Source: Oceanobacillus zhaokaii
GTDB taxonomy: Bacteria > Bacillota > Bacilli > Bacillales > Amphibacillaceae
DNA length: 64,000 bases
NCBI RefSeq assembly: GCF_003352005.1
Contig: NZ_CP024848.1
Coordinates: forward strand, 2,985,001-3,049,000
Reading direction: 5' to 3'
Shown here piece after piece: positions 9,518 to 19,107 of the stretch. Numbering within the stretch: position 1 is the first letter of the stretch; the number at the start of each line of letters is the position of its first letter. The notes beneath the pieces were generated by a model. The model was not told the origin of the DNA. It did no database searches and saw nothing but the letters and a program-made list of their open reading frames with translations. The position numbers and the translations under genes are program-made.

Positions 9518-10363
9518 ATGAGAATTGCTGTTATCGGTGACTTGCACTTTTCTGCCTTGAAAGAAGATAATAAAGTTTTCGAGAATGAGCGTAATGCATT
9601 TTATACAACATTTATTCAGAGGTTTTTTTCTACTCCAGCTGATTTATATGTTTCGATAGGTGATTTAACGAACTACGGATTACAGAAAGAATATGAAGCT
9701 ATCTATAAATTAATTAACGAACAGGAGAAACCATTTATCCATGTGTTTGGCAACCATGATACGTACGGATTGTTACGCAATGATGTTCTCAATCTAACGA
9801 AACAGAAACGATATCATGCGATTACTAAGGAGAACGCTGTTCTTGCATTTTTAGATACAACCAGGGAACAAGATTATAATGTATGGGGCGGCACATTAGA
9901 CATTGAACAGCAGGAGTGGTTGTCTGAAGTCGTTGAGCAATCTGGCGAACTACCAGTTATTGTATTTGCACATCATCCTGTACATGAAACGACGATGCAT
10001 TCTGATCGTGAAAATCAATCGATTCATCCAGACATTCCGATTTGGGATATTTTAAAAAAGAAGCAAGGCAAAGGATTATATATAAATGGTCATAATCATT
10101 GCATCTCCATTGCTGAGCGGGATCAATGGACGTTCATACAATTGGCAGCAGTGTTAGATCAACAAGCTGCAAGTGTGATTAATATAGCAGATACAGAGAT
10201 CACGATCGACTATTTTGATCTTACCGATGAGAATTTACAACAACAAGCCAAAACGATAGGTAATGCAATGGATCATTTTACATTAGAACGCCATCAGTTT
10301 GGAATTCTGGCAGATACCAATCATATCATTCAATTAAAACAGATTTTAAAACCAGAGGTCTAG
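9518..10363 (+). CDS. Calcineurin-like metallophosphoesterase
   Basis: The 281-residue product shows all the metal-binding blocks of the family in order: GDLHF near the N terminus, GDLTNYG, GNHDTYG, AHHPVH and NGHNHC. These residues normally hold a two-metal centre that hydrolyses phosphoester bonds. No signal peptide is present, so it should be cytoplasmic. The start has GGGGGAG upstream. The substrate cannot be deduced. It stands alone, with a weak hairpin and T-run just after the stop codon. Confidence 0.88.
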   Translation: MRIAVIGDLHFSALKEDNKVFENERNAFYTTFIQRFFSTPADLYVSIGDLTNYGLQKEYEAIYKLINEQEKPFIHVFGNHDTYGLLRNDVLNLTKQKRYHAITKENAVLAFLDTTREQDYNVWGGTLDIEQQEWLSEVVEQSGELPVIVFAHHPVHETTMHSDRENQSIHPDIPIWDILKKKQGKGLYINGHNHCISIAERDQWTFIQLAAVLDQQAASVINIADTEITIDYFDLTDENLQQQAKTIGNAMDHFTLERHQFGILADTNHIIQLKQILKPEV

Positions 10364-10600
10364 AGGTTATCAGAGATGATGGCCTTTTTCTTTTGGGTTC
10401 ATTTATTATTATTTGTTACTAGATGCGAGTACATTATTTTAAAGAGCGATTTGCTAATAATCCCTCCTCATCCAGTAATAGTTCTTAAATTATTACAACT
10501 AATCACTTCCTTCCTTCTACCTATTTTCTTATTTATTGCTATAATATAATAAACATAAAAAATACAAATTTTTATGGAAATTCGCTTAGAGGTGGACATC

Positions 10601-11830
10601 TTGGAAATTTATGTAGCTAGACAGCCCATATTAAATAACAATCAAGAAGTTTGCGCATATGAATTATTGTATCGCAGTAATAATCAAAATGAGTTTTCAA
10701 CTATTGATGGAGATTATGCTACATCTGATGTAATTAATAGTTTCATGCATATCGGGATTGAAGAACTATCAGAGGGTAAACCCTGTTTTATAAATTTCAC
10801 GGATACATTACTTGCTCATTCCGTACCAGAATTCTTTCCACCAGAAATGATTGTTGTAGAAGTCCTAGAGACCGTAATTCCAACCGAGCAGATTGTTGAG
10901 AGCTGTAGGAAGTTAAAGGAAAAAGGTTATAAAATTGCATTAGATGATTTTATTATGCGAGATGGAGATAAAAATTTTGAGAAACTGATAGAATTAGCCG
11001 ATATTATTAAAGTTGATATACATAACACACCCTATAAGGAGCAAAGGATTATTTTAAACGCCCTTAAGCAATATAATGTAATTTTGCTAGCCGAGAAAGT
11101 AGAAACAATGGCTGAATATGAGCAATGTTTAATAGATGGCTATACTTATTTTCAAGGTTACTTTTTCAGCAGACCTGCCGTCTTATCAACAAATGATGTG
11201 CCAGTTTACAATCATAACATTGTACTTATTTTGAGTGAACTTGCGCAACCTGAACCAAACATTGACAAGATCACGGGAATCATAGAAACAGATATTTCAC
11301 TATCGATTAAATTACTGCGATTAATAAATTCTCCGATGGTCGGATCGATTTACGAAATCAAATCAATCAAACAAGCTATCGCATATTTAGGATTTAATGA
11401 ATTAAATAAATGGATATTCCTGCTCTCTTTACGTGAAAGAGTAAATCAAAGGGATATGCGACTGGATGAAGTGATGAAGATGTGCTTTATTCGTGCTAAG
11501 ATTAGTGAATTAATTGCGTTGCATAAAGGAAAACGCGCTGAAGCCTCAAGCTACTTCTTAGTTGGTTTGCTTTCCTTAATTGATACATTAATGAAGCTGC
11601 CTTTAGATAAATTAATGAATCAGCTGCCATTAAATAATGATATTAAAAAAACAATCCTAGGAAAAAATACGCATTACAGCGATATTTTCCATTTAACTGT
11701 AACAATGGAAAGGGCCGATTGGAGAGAGCTGAATACTCTTGCTAACAAGGTAGATATCAGTAAAAGAAAGCTGTTTGAAATTTACAAAGAGGCGCTAAGA
11801 TGGACGAACGGAATTGTGAATGAAGCATAA
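10601..11830 (+). CDS. yuxH: EAL/HDOD domain signalling protein (YuxH-like)
   Basis: The product (about 409 residues) has an N-terminal EAL-like domain and a C-terminal HDOD domain, the layout of B. subtilis YuxH. The signature position reads EVLET instead of EAL, so c-di-GMP hydrolysis is doubtful and binding or protein contacts are more likely. The HDOD part begins near ILSELAQPEPNIDKI. A TTG at 10601 with AGAGGTGG upstream gives MEIYVARQPI, which aligns with the family start. An in-frame ATG at 10574 lacks a good ribosome binding site. It stands alone between a phosphoesterase and a converging polyprenyl synthase gene. Confidence 0.86.
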   Translation: MEIYVARQPILNNNQEVCAYELLYRSNNQNEFSTIDGDYATSDVINSFMHIGIEELSEGKPCFINFTDTLLAHSVPEFFPPEMIVVEVLETVIPTEQIVESCRKLKEKGYKIALDDFIMRDGDKNFEKLIELADIIKVDIHNTPYKEQRIILNALKQYNVILLAEKVETMAEYEQCLIDGYTYFQGYFFSRPAVLSTNDVPVYNHNIVLILSELAQPEPNIDKITGIIETDISLSIKLLRLINSPMVGSIYEIKSIKQAIAYLGFNELNKWIFLLSLRERVNQRDMRLDEVMKMCFIRAKISELIALHKGKRAEASSYFLVGLLSLIDTLMKLPLDKLMNQLPLNNDIKKTILGKNTHYSDIFHLTVTMERADWRELNTLANKVDISKRKLFEIYKEALRWTNGIVNEA

Positions 11831-11949
11831 TAAGTTTGATGGGTTTCAGGGTCAGATTTTTTGGTTGTCTTTTTAGTTTCCATTGTTTCGCGAAAAGCAA
11901 AAGGCAGATATGTAAAATTTAAGTTATTTATTATATCATCATAGAAAAA

Positions 11950-11982
11950 GAGTAGCCACAAGTTGCAGCTACTCCATTTTTC
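11950..11982. terminator. Bidirectional terminator
   Basis: GAGTAGC at 11950-11956 pairs with GCTACTC at 11968-11974. T-rich runs follow on both strands, serving the converging yuxH-like and polyprenyl synthase genes. Confidence 0.82.
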
Positions 11983-11987
11983 TGTTC

Positions 11988-14366
11988 TTAGTAATCTCGA
12001 TGTACAAGATAATTCAATACATGCTTTAGAAAGGGATTCTCCTGCTTCAATTCTTGTAATATCTCCATCCCAAGACAATAATGCTCCCACATCTCTTTTT
12101 TTGCTCCTTCTTGACCTAATACAGATACGAAAGTTGAATTGTTATTCTTTGAATCTCTATTAGGTGACTTCCCTAGTAGCTCTTGATCCCCATCTACATC
12201 AAGTAAGTCATCTTTAATCTGAAAAGCGATTCCTGCATGACGAGCGAATTTTTTCAATGCTTGTTTTTCTAATTCATCTGTTCCCGCTAGGATGGCTGGC
12301 ATTATCAGAGCTGCTTCAAATCCTAATCCTGTTTTATAGAAACACATTTGATTTAATTGCTCTAATGTCAATGGTTCTTCTTTGGTTTTTAAATCCATTG
12401 CCTGTCCTCGGCACATCTCTGCAGTCACGCTTGCCGAATAGTGGATCAGCTGGAGGACCAATTTCGCATCGAAGGTTTCGAGAGATGCCTGCTCTTCAAC
12501 TGCTTTTTGCGTCAAAAAAAGTCCAGTCAATTCCGCAACCGCAGTGTTATATGCTTCGTGGAGGGTCGGATTCCCCCTCCGTAGATCTGCATTATCCTGG
12601 GCTGGCAAATCATCATAAATCAAAGAAGCAGTATGCATATATTCCAATGATTTCAGCAATGGCAAAATTGCAGCCTTGTCTAATCTATATTTCTCTGTAC
12701 CCATAAACCATGTAACAATTGGTCGCAGCCGCTTTCCGCCACTAATTAAACTATAATTTGCAGCTTCAATAATCGGCTCATTCATTATAGAAACAGATCC
12801 ACCATTAGAGATGGGTAAGAAATCATTAATCTCCTTACGCATCATGCGTGTCATTTCTGTAAATTCTTCTCTCTCCTTTCGCTCCTTCTGCAAATTGCTA
12901 ACCATATGGTCACGAAGTAATTTATCGAAAAAGTCAACGTCAGTCGCTTTACGAACCATCTGTTGTATGGTTTGATTAAATGCAGGATTTGCAGAGAAAA
13001 ACAGTTCCATCACTTCATTGTATCCTTTATCTCCTTTTTTCTCTTTAAATCGTTTCAGCCCATTTATCGCACGGTCTAAAATAATATCGCTGGTCTTGGG
13101 ATCAGAATCATATACTTGATGAATTAAATTGGCGATAACCGTCCAATATAATTCAAACGGATTGATAAGGTCTGGACGTTTTTTATGGTGTTCGAGGTAA
13201 TACGTATACGGTGTTACCCTGCCACCTTCTCGATCGTCAACCATATCTGCAAAGTCATCTGCTAGTTGGTTGTATATACCGTAGTAAAATGTCCGATTAT
13301 CAATACCTTCGTCCTCTGGGGCACTGATGATGGAACGAACAATTAACCGAGATGCTGATGATTTTAAAATGACTGGGACATACAGCTCTTCATTCGTATA
13401 GTTTTCATTTGCGAGATTCTTAACACGGTCCACCTCTTGTGATTTAAAGAACACATAGGCCTGCTCAAGAAAAGCTCTCCATTCCTCTTCCGGCTGATTT
13501 TCCTTAATGAATTCAAAAGCAGCTTTTAGTTCAGAATGGATAAATAGCATTAAATTTCGATTTTTCCCAGTCCACTCACCTAACTCTGGTACAGCTCCTG
13601 TTACAAGGGTAACCCGGATCAGTTCGGAATACTGGTTTCTTTCCTGCTCAGACAATACATTTGAATCAAGTAAATCATCAATAAATGGATAGGTTAGACC
13701 ATAAGCATATCCAAGCCTAATTGTGGTATCGAGCCTTGTGGACTTCTCTTCCGGCGCAACCTCGTCTCCCAGTTCTTCAATCTCTTGCATGACTAATCCC
13801 GCAATAATCTTGATTAATTTCCGCTGCGCTTCTTCGGCATCCATTCCTTCAGGTATATTTGCTGTTATCGTCTTTAGCTTTTCAGTTACCCAAATTAGGG
13901 TGGATTCGATGCCGTTCCTTTGTGCTTTTCTGTATAATTTCGCCATGCTAAATACGTCATCATTATCAGCTTGTTTTGTTGTAAGATCTTTTTTCAAACC
14001 GTTTACGACACTTTGAATCCGTTGCTTCGTTTCTGGCGAATCTAGAGCCTTCCCCATGTCACGCATGAAAATATAGGAAATACTTCGATCAAGATAGGGC
14101 TCTAATTTTCCTGTCATATCCAACCACCCGATATACCTGTGATAATCCTTTTGACTTGGTTTCTTTTTATTTGTAAAAAAGGATAATAGTGAGCGACGAT
14201 GGATATGATTCGATTTCCATGATTCAAAATCCTTTGTTAACGTTGGCACATATGTCTCTCCTGCATGCTGGTCCGCAAGGGAATTAAAATACTCCACAGC
14301 CTTTTGCTCTGCCAGTCGATACGATCTGTCAGCATTTATTATTGTTTTTTCATTCATACTTTTCAT
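11988..14366 (-). CDS. Two-half polyprenyl diphosphate synthase / possible terpene synthase fusion
   Basis: At 792 residues this is more than twice the usual length of an isoprenyl diphosphate synthase. The C-terminal half (about 500-792) is a clear E-isoprenyl synthase: GGKRLRP at 543, the first aspartate motif DDLPAQD at 585 with RRG at 596, YKTG at 677 and the second motif DDLLD at 719. The N-terminal half has no obvious catalytic annotation but carries FIDDLLDS at 229 and LADDFADMVDDREGG at 368. Their order and spacing resemble the two metal-binding motifs of class I isoprenoid enzymes. It may be a prenyl transferase joined to a class I terpene cyclase. No other isoprenoid gene lies nearby. 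Confidence 0.82.
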   Translation of the reverse strand: MKSMNEKTIINADRSYRLAEQKAVEYFNSLADQHAGETYVPTLTKDFESWKSNHIHRRSLLSFFTNKKKPSQKDYHRYIGWLDMTGKLEPYLDRSISYIFMRDMGKALDSPETKQRIQSVVNGLKKDLTTKQADNDDVFSMAKLYRKAQRNGIESTLIWVTEKLKTITANIPEGMDAEEAQRKLIKIIAGLVMQEIEELGDEVAPEEKSTRLDTTIRLGYAYGLTYPFIDDLLDSNVLSEQERNQYSELIRVTLVTGAVPELGEWTGKNRNLMLFIHSELKAAFEFIKENQPEEEWRAFLEQAYVFFKSQEVDRVKNLANENYTNEELYVPVILKSSASRLIVRSIISAPEDEGIDNRTFYYGIYNQLADDFADMVDDREGGRVTPYTYYLEHHKKRPDLINPFELYWTVIANLIHQVYDSDPKTSDIILDRAINGLKRFKEKKGDKGYNEVMELFFSANPAFNQTIQQMVRKATDVDFFDKLLRDHMVSNLQKERKEREEFTEMTRMMRKEINDFLPISNGGSVSIMNEPIIEAANYSLISGGKRLRPIVTWFMGTEKYRLDKAAILPLLKSLEYMHTASLIYDDLPAQDNADLRRGNPTLHEAYNTAVAELTGLFLTQKAVEEQASLETFDAKLVLQLIHYSASVTAEMCRGQAMDLKTKEEPLTLEQLNQMCFYKTGLGFEAALIMPAILAGTDELEKQALKKFARHAGIAFQIKDDLLDVDGDQELLGKSPNRDSKNNNSTFVSVLGQEGAKKEMWEHYCLGMEILQELKQENPFLKHVLNYLVHRDY

Positions 14367-14434
14367 TACCTCAAATTCATGATTTCTTGAACATTCTCTT
14401 CTATTATATTAATCAAACGATACATCTATATCTA

Positions 14435-14941
14435 TTATTGTATTTTTCTCTGTTTTACAATACCAATTATTATTGGCAGAAACACGCTAAGTAATGCTGC
14501 GGGTAAGAACCACCCTCCTAATGGGTTCCCCCAACCTAACGCAATTGAAATGGACTCAAATATTATAGATGCAAAGATTATTAGTGAAATATTTTTTAAT
14601 TGATTAACCATCTTCCTGCTATTTAAATAAAATTGTTTCGCATTAGCTAAATTAAGTCGTTCGGAATAATTATGAGTTTCTGGGTATCTCTCAAATACTT
14701 GCATTAATAAAATAATGAAGACGCCTATTACTGGCAATATTAATAATTCCCATTTTACTCCCCACCGGTCAACTTCCCCAAGTGCATTATAATGTGCTGG
14801 AATCTGATCAGGCAGTGAATTCCAGACAACTATTAGTAAAATAATGCTTCCAATATAACATGAAAGGCCAATAATATCCCAAACGAATTCACTTTTGGTC
14901 TTTTCAAATTTAAGCTTTGGATGTTTCGAAGCGTTCGTCAT
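14435..14941 (-). CDS. DUF1648 membrane protein
   Basis: The 168-residue product has four or five predicted membrane helices and the motif LPDQIPAHYNALGEVDRWG after the first helix, which defines DUF1648 and is also found in SdpI-type immunity proteins. Function is unknown. It is too short to include the second conserved region of full SdpI. It lies 68 bases upstream of the polyprenyl synthase gene on the same strand and may be cotranscribed with it. The start ATG has a plausible GGGAG upstream. Confidence 0.78.
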   Translation of the reverse strand: MTNASKHPKLKFEKTKSEFVWDIIGLSCYIGSIILLIVVWNSLPDQIPAHYNALGEVDRWGVKWELLILPVIGVFIILLMQVFERYPETHNYSERLNLANAKQFYLNSRKMVNQLKNISLIIFASIIFESISIALGWGNPLGGWFLPAALLSVFLPIIIGIVKQRKIQ

Positions 14942-15325
14942 TGTAACACTCCCTTGGTAAATTCAATCCTATTTATAATTTAACTGTAATACGTGTGCAT
15001 GGTGAAAAAGATTCATCTTTATTTGCACAGGCTGGCGCACTCGTACCTTGGACCTGAGAAGGGATCTTTGCTGCTATGACACTCGTTGTTCAAATAACCG
15101 GTTTTCAAAAAATAAGCGTATTAGAGATGGGAAATAAAAATTTTTTCCAGACAATCAGAAAGTCACACTTTCTCACAGCAGTTCACAGGTATCACGTAAG
15201 ATGGTATTGATTACTGAAGTTTATCTCTTTACTGACCATTCCCAAAATGATATCGTGGATGTGCGATTAGGACAGGTATTTTATTTGGAATTGATAATCA
15301 AAACAGAAAGGAAATGACAATCAAA
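14942..15325. other. Gap of about 380 bases without a recognised gene
   Basis: This stretch lies between divergent genes. I see no coding frame, strong terminator or riboswitch in it. It must hold the promoters of the DUF1648 gene and of the broken oxidoreductase gene, but none stands out. Confidence 0.5.
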
Positions 15326-16311
15326 ATGAAAAGATTTCAAGCGCTCGTATTAGATAAAGCAAATGATGAGACGAATTTAGAAATCAAACAATTGAGCATG
15401 GATGATCTTCCAGAGGGAAACGTAACCATTCAGGTGAAATATTCAAGTGTAAACTTTAAGGACGGTTTAGTTGCGATTCAAAATAAAATTGTAAGCTCCT
15501 ACCCAATGGTTCCAGGAATAGATTTAGCTGGAACGGTTATTCATTCAAAAGTTGAACAATATAAACCAGGTGATGAAGTCATTGTTACTAGCTAGTAATT
15601 AGGTACAGGACATTTTGGTGGATTTAGTGAAATTGCACGTGTACCTTCAGGATGGGTTGTTCCTCTTCCAAAAGGATTATCTTTAAAGGAATCTATGATT
15701 CTCGGAACAGCTGGTTTTACCGCTGCATTAGCAGTTCAAAGGTTGGAAGACAATGGGTTGAACCCAACGATGGGCCTATTTTGGTAGCTGGTGCTACAGG
15801 TGGGGTAGGAAGTGTTGCTGTCAATATTTTAGCTGAAAAGGGTTATCATGTTGTAGCAAGTACGGGAAAAACAGATCAAAAAGAATATTTAAAAGGATTA
15901 GGTGCGAAACAAATCATTGTTCGCGATGAAATAGTAGATAACAACAATCAGTCAGTACGTGAAGAAAAATGGGCTGGTGCTATTGATCCTGTAGGCGGTA
16001 AAACACTCCAATACATTCTAAGTACATTGAAGTATGGTGGTTCTGTAGCTACATGTGGTTTTACAGGTGGAAGTGACGTTTCCACAACCGTTTTCCCCCA
16101 AATTACAAGAGGTATTAATTGGCTTGGTGTTGACTCTGTTCAATATCCAATGGAAAAACGTTTAGAAATTTGGAATCGACTAGGTGATGATTTGAAACCA
16201 ACAATGTTAAATGAAGAAATGTTACATGAAATCTCATTAAACGAGCTGCCAGAAGTATTACGTAATATTTTACAAGGCAAAGTAAGTGGAAGAACACTTG
16301 TTAAATTATAG
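15326..16311 (+). pseudogene. Broken YhdH/YhfP-family quinone oxidoreductase
   Basis: The frame starts MKRFQALVLDKAN and matches the YhdH/AcuI family (acryloyl-CoA reductase or quinone oxidoreductase type MDR protein). After GDEVIVTS it meets two tandem stops, TAG TAA at 15593-15598, where the family has SYELG. The same frame then continues as LGTGHFGGFSEIARVPSGW. A second lesion near 15765, a one-base deletion in the codons for NPNDGP, shifts the frame; the rest (ILVAGATGGVGSVAVNILAEKGY to the C-terminal TLVKL) is intact. With two stops and a frameshift it cannot make a full enzyme. Sequencing error is less likely given two separate lesions. Confidence 0.88.
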
Positions 16312-16496
16312 AATATAGATTTTTTAGGGAAAAAGGATGATGATTTTCTTTTTCCCTTTTTTACAACTAACTTTTACGTCCGTTTCTGCTCTTTGCTCTT
16401 AGGCGTTATTCAACTAGAAGTAACGATCCATCTCGTTCCTGAATCCAAAAAGGAGATAGAATAAAGTTACATTCGTGAAAGAATCCAGCTAATCAT

Positions 16497-16877
16497 TTAA
16501 CAGTTACAAATCATAACCACATTTCCATCTGGATCTTTTATATTAAACCAGGCTGTATCTCCTACTATTTCTATTTCTCTCACAATTGTAATGTCTTTAT
16601 CTTTAATATATTTATATGCTTCATCAATATTTGGGGCATATAGATTAAAAATAGGACTTGAGCTTACATTATGTTCGAAGCTTGGGTCAAAGGTGTGGTC
16701 ATCTAAAGTTAGAGATGTAGTCCCTCTTATTGGTACGTTAAAAACCGGGGACACAACTTTGTTTAGATCAACTTGCAACCCTAACAAATCGGAATACCAT
16801 TTTGCCGCTTTCTTCAAATTTGTCACATGAATAAACACGCTATTCATTTGATTTTTTATTGGGATTATTTTTTCCAT
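16497..16877 (-). CDS. VOC family (glyoxalase-like) protein
   Basis: The product (about 126 residues) has the paired beta-alpha-beta-beta-beta modules of the vicinal oxygen chelate fold, with VFIHVTNLKKAAKWYSDLLGL at the N terminus and WFNIKDPDGNVVMICNC at the end. The metal ligands cannot be assigned with certainty and the substrate is unknown. The ATG at 16877 (MEKIIPI) has AGGTGG eight bases upstream and is preferred to an in-frame GTG at 16889. It follows directly on a broken VOC gene, so the two were probably a tandem pair. Confidence 0.82.
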   Translation of the reverse strand: MEKIIPIKNQMNSVFIHVTNLKKAAKWYSDLLGLQVDLNKVVSPVFNVPIRGTTSLTLDDHTFDPSFEHNVSSSPIFNLYAPNIDEAYKYIKDKDITIVREIEIVGDTAWFNIKDPDGNVVMICNC

Positions 16878-16889
16878 GTATATAACCAC

Positions 16890-17243
16890 CTAATATTTAT
16901 TTTGAATAAGTCCAATACCAAGTCCAACAGGGTCTACCAAGTAAGCAAGATAAAAAGCATCAAATTCCATTTTTTCCCGTACAACCATCGCTCCATTGTC
17001 TTTAGCTCTAGAAATTGCCTCTTCAATTGAATCTACTTCAATTTGAATCCTTATTCCATGAGGATAATCAATTGGACCTTTTGCAATTCCGCCATTCATT
17101 TTAGGCTTAACTTAGTCTCCTGTTGTAACAGGCCAATAATCCCACTGTGGTTCGGCAATTTTCCAACCAAATACATTCGAATAAAATTCCGCTGCTTTTT
17201 CAGGCTCTTGACTATTTAGTTCAAAACCAATCACTCTTCCCAC
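16890..17243 (-). pseudogene. VOC family gene with a nonsense mutation
   Basis: From a GTG near 17243 the frame reads VGRVIGFELNSQEPEKAAEF and on to the WPVTTGD segment, then hits TAA at 17112-17114. It resumes in the same frame (KPKMNGGIAKGPIDYPHGI) to a stop at 16890-16892. This is a bacterial VOC protein of about 117 residues split by a single stop codon, probably a GAA to TAA change. Either half alone would be an incomplete fold. It abuts the intact VOC gene. Confidence 0.8.
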
Positions 17244-17377
17244 CTTCTCCACTCCCTTCTTCAAAAATATCATTAACTCGGTAACACACCTATCGTATTT
17301 AGTAACAAATGAGGATGGAAGATTCTAAATATTCATTTTAATAATATCATAAGTATACAATCCATTAAAGATATATT

Positions 17378-18607
17378 TCATGCTTGATAAAATTCCTTTT
17401 TCGAAGGATATAAGCTAAATATTAATAGGATTAAGGATAGAATCACCATCACAAAAACACCAATAATTACGGTTAATTGAATCGATATCATTTGAGCAGC
17501 CATTCCCATGATGCCTGTAGCTGCTATAATTAGTAATGCTTCAATTAGACTATAAATACTCCTTACTCTCCCCATCATATTAACTGGTATATTATTTTGA
17601 TAGAAAGTAAGGTACCCTGTATTGGCGTATGCGATAAAAAATGATAGAATGAAAAATCCTATCCCTGCAGAGAGAAAAGAATCTGAAAAAGCATATATAA
17701 TATATCCGGTTGAGACGAATACTGCACCACATCCAATTAATAATGAGGTTCGTATATTTTTTAATAGTAATACGTTTATCATAGCTCCAGTAATAATACC
17801 TGCCCCAGCAATCGTCACAAGGAAACCATATTCACTATCTGATAAAAATAAAACCTCTTTAGCAAACGCAGCCTCGAGTGAATCAACTGCACTTGCCATC
17901 ACGACCATGACACAGCTGAATAAAAAGCTAATGATCATGATATAGCTATATTTACGACTAAAATTAAACACTGCGGTCCAATCATTTTTTAATAAACCAA
18001 TAGTCATTTTTTCCTCTAAAGTAGAAGCAATCATTTGTTTTTCCAAATTTGGCATTAGAAACGTAATTAGTCCCGAAAGGAATAATGCTATAGCATTCAA
18101 ATAAATTGCAAATTCTGGTGAACCTATAAGAAATAGCATGCCTGCAACAGCTGGACCAGTCAGAAAAGCACCCGAAGTAACTAAACTATAGAGGGAATTA
18201 AATTTCTTCCTAGCTTCGACAGGTATTAATTTTGTAATATAAGTCATAGAAGTCGGCTCAAATAAAGAACTAGCCATATTCAGGATAAAAACTATGAAAT
18301 AAATTAGAGGTATAGATGATATTAATGGTAATAGAGTTATCAGCATCGCTCGGAAGATATCAAGGAAGATCATTAGTCTACGCTTATTTAAACGATCAAT
18401 AATACTTCCAGACCAAAAATTCGTAAATAAAGTAGCTAAAGGTTTAATAATATACAAACCTGATACTGCCAGTGGCGAACCAGTCATATCTAAAACGATT
18501 AAATTCAACGCGATAAAGTAAACCCATTCGCCAATATTTGAAATGCCAATCCCTAGTAATAGTATGGAACGGTATTTCCAAGAAGCAATTTTATTCTTTA
18601 ATAACAT
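17378..18607 (-). CDS. MFS transporter (MFS_3, macrolide-efflux type)
   Basis: The 409-residue product has about twelve hydrophobic helices and a loop sequence (SGSIIDRLNKRRLMIFLDIFRA) typical of the MefA/MFS_3 group of proton-driven exporters. The substrate is unknown. GGGGGAGCG lies eight bases before the ATG. The striking point is the leader: a T-box riboswitch at 18671-19005 lies upstream on the same strand, with its terminator ending about 60 bases from the start codon. Expression should therefore rise when the cognate tRNA is uncharged. This is unusual for a drug-type exporter. Confidence 0.88.
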   Translation of the reverse strand: MLLKNKIASWKYRSILLLGIGISNIGEWVYFIALNLIVLDMTGSPLAVSGLYIIKPLATLFTNFWSGSIIDRLNKRRLMIFLDIFRAMLITLLPLISSIPLIYFIVFILNMASSLFEPTSMTYITKLIPVEARKKFNSLYSLVTSGAFLTGPAVAGMLFLIGSPEFAIYLNAIALFLSGLITFLMPNLEKQMIASTLEEKMTIGLLKNDWTAVFNFSRKYSYIMIISFLFSCVMVVMASAVDSLEAAFAKEVLFLSDSEYGFLVTIAGAGIITGAMINVLLLKNIRTSLLIGCGAVFVSTGYIIYAFSDSFLSAGIGFFILSFFIAYANTGYLTFYQNNIPVNMMGRVRSIYSLIEALLIIAATGIMGMAAQMISIQLTVIIGVFVMVILSLILLIFSLYPSKKEFYQA

Positions 18608-18670
18608 ATTATCGCTCCCCCATTATTCAATATTTAGTGATTACAACACGCTACACTTCTTTATTAAAAA

Positions 18671-19005
18671 CAAAAAATTCCCACCCCCAAGACCTTAGCC
18701 TTGGAGACGAGATTTTTATAATCGTGGTGCCACCCCAGTTTGTTAATATGTCACCATATTAACCTCTTCAAGTACTGCAAAAGAACTAAGCGCAAGCACC
18801 GGTTTAGTGATGTATGGGCGCTAGCGCTGGACGAAATTTGCTTATACTTTAGCTCTATAACAGGAGCTCCTGTCACGCCATCATTTTCTCAAATCCAACG
18901 TGATACTCTGAGACTTGCTTCAATGAAATAATTTATACTCCGTTTCAGCATCTGGAGCTCTCTGTAATAAATGGTTTTCATTTACTCTTCTCTTCATCGC
19001 TTTTC
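18671..19005 (-). promoter_or_regulatory. T-box riboswitch (probably serine-specific) of the MFS gene
   Basis: Read on the minus strand, the leader starts with GCGATGAAGAGAAGAGTAAATG, the conserved Stem I entry with AGTA. It contains the CAGAGAG distal motif, a nine-base-pair Stem III (GTTAATATG/CATATTAAC) and the T-box sequence GGGGTGGCACCACG at 18723-18736. A 13-base-pair terminator stem follows (18679-18691 with 18700-18712) and then a T-run at 18672-18677. The specifier loop reads GAAGCAAG, so the codon is AGC (18917-18919, Ser) or GCA (18916-18918, Ala). The UGGC bulge predicts a G73 discriminator, which fits tRNA-Ser and not tRNA-Ala. A short repeat remnant at 18788-18833 sits between Stem I and Stem III. 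Confidence 0.9.
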
Positions 19006-19023
19006 CAGTATTTATTTTCAGAT

Positions 19024-19052
19024 ATCTTATCATTTAGAAAAATATAATACAA
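19024..19052 (-). promoter_or_regulatory. Sigma-A promoter of the T-box leader
   Basis: On the minus strand TTGTAT and TAAGAT are separated by exactly 17 bases, and transcription would begin about 15 bases before the T-box. Confidence 0.6.
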
Positions 19053-19107
19053 TACCCAATTTGTCACTCTTTTAGTTTGCTTAAGAAACTAAAAGTGGAT
19101 TCAACTA

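Noticed and set aside
12257..12706. 149-codon plus-strand frame
   Set aside because: It lies antisense to the polyprenyl synthase gene, has no ribosome binding site and no recognisable domain.
18740..18931. 63-codon frame in the MFS leader
   Set aside because: It lies within the T-box structure, which explains the conservation better.
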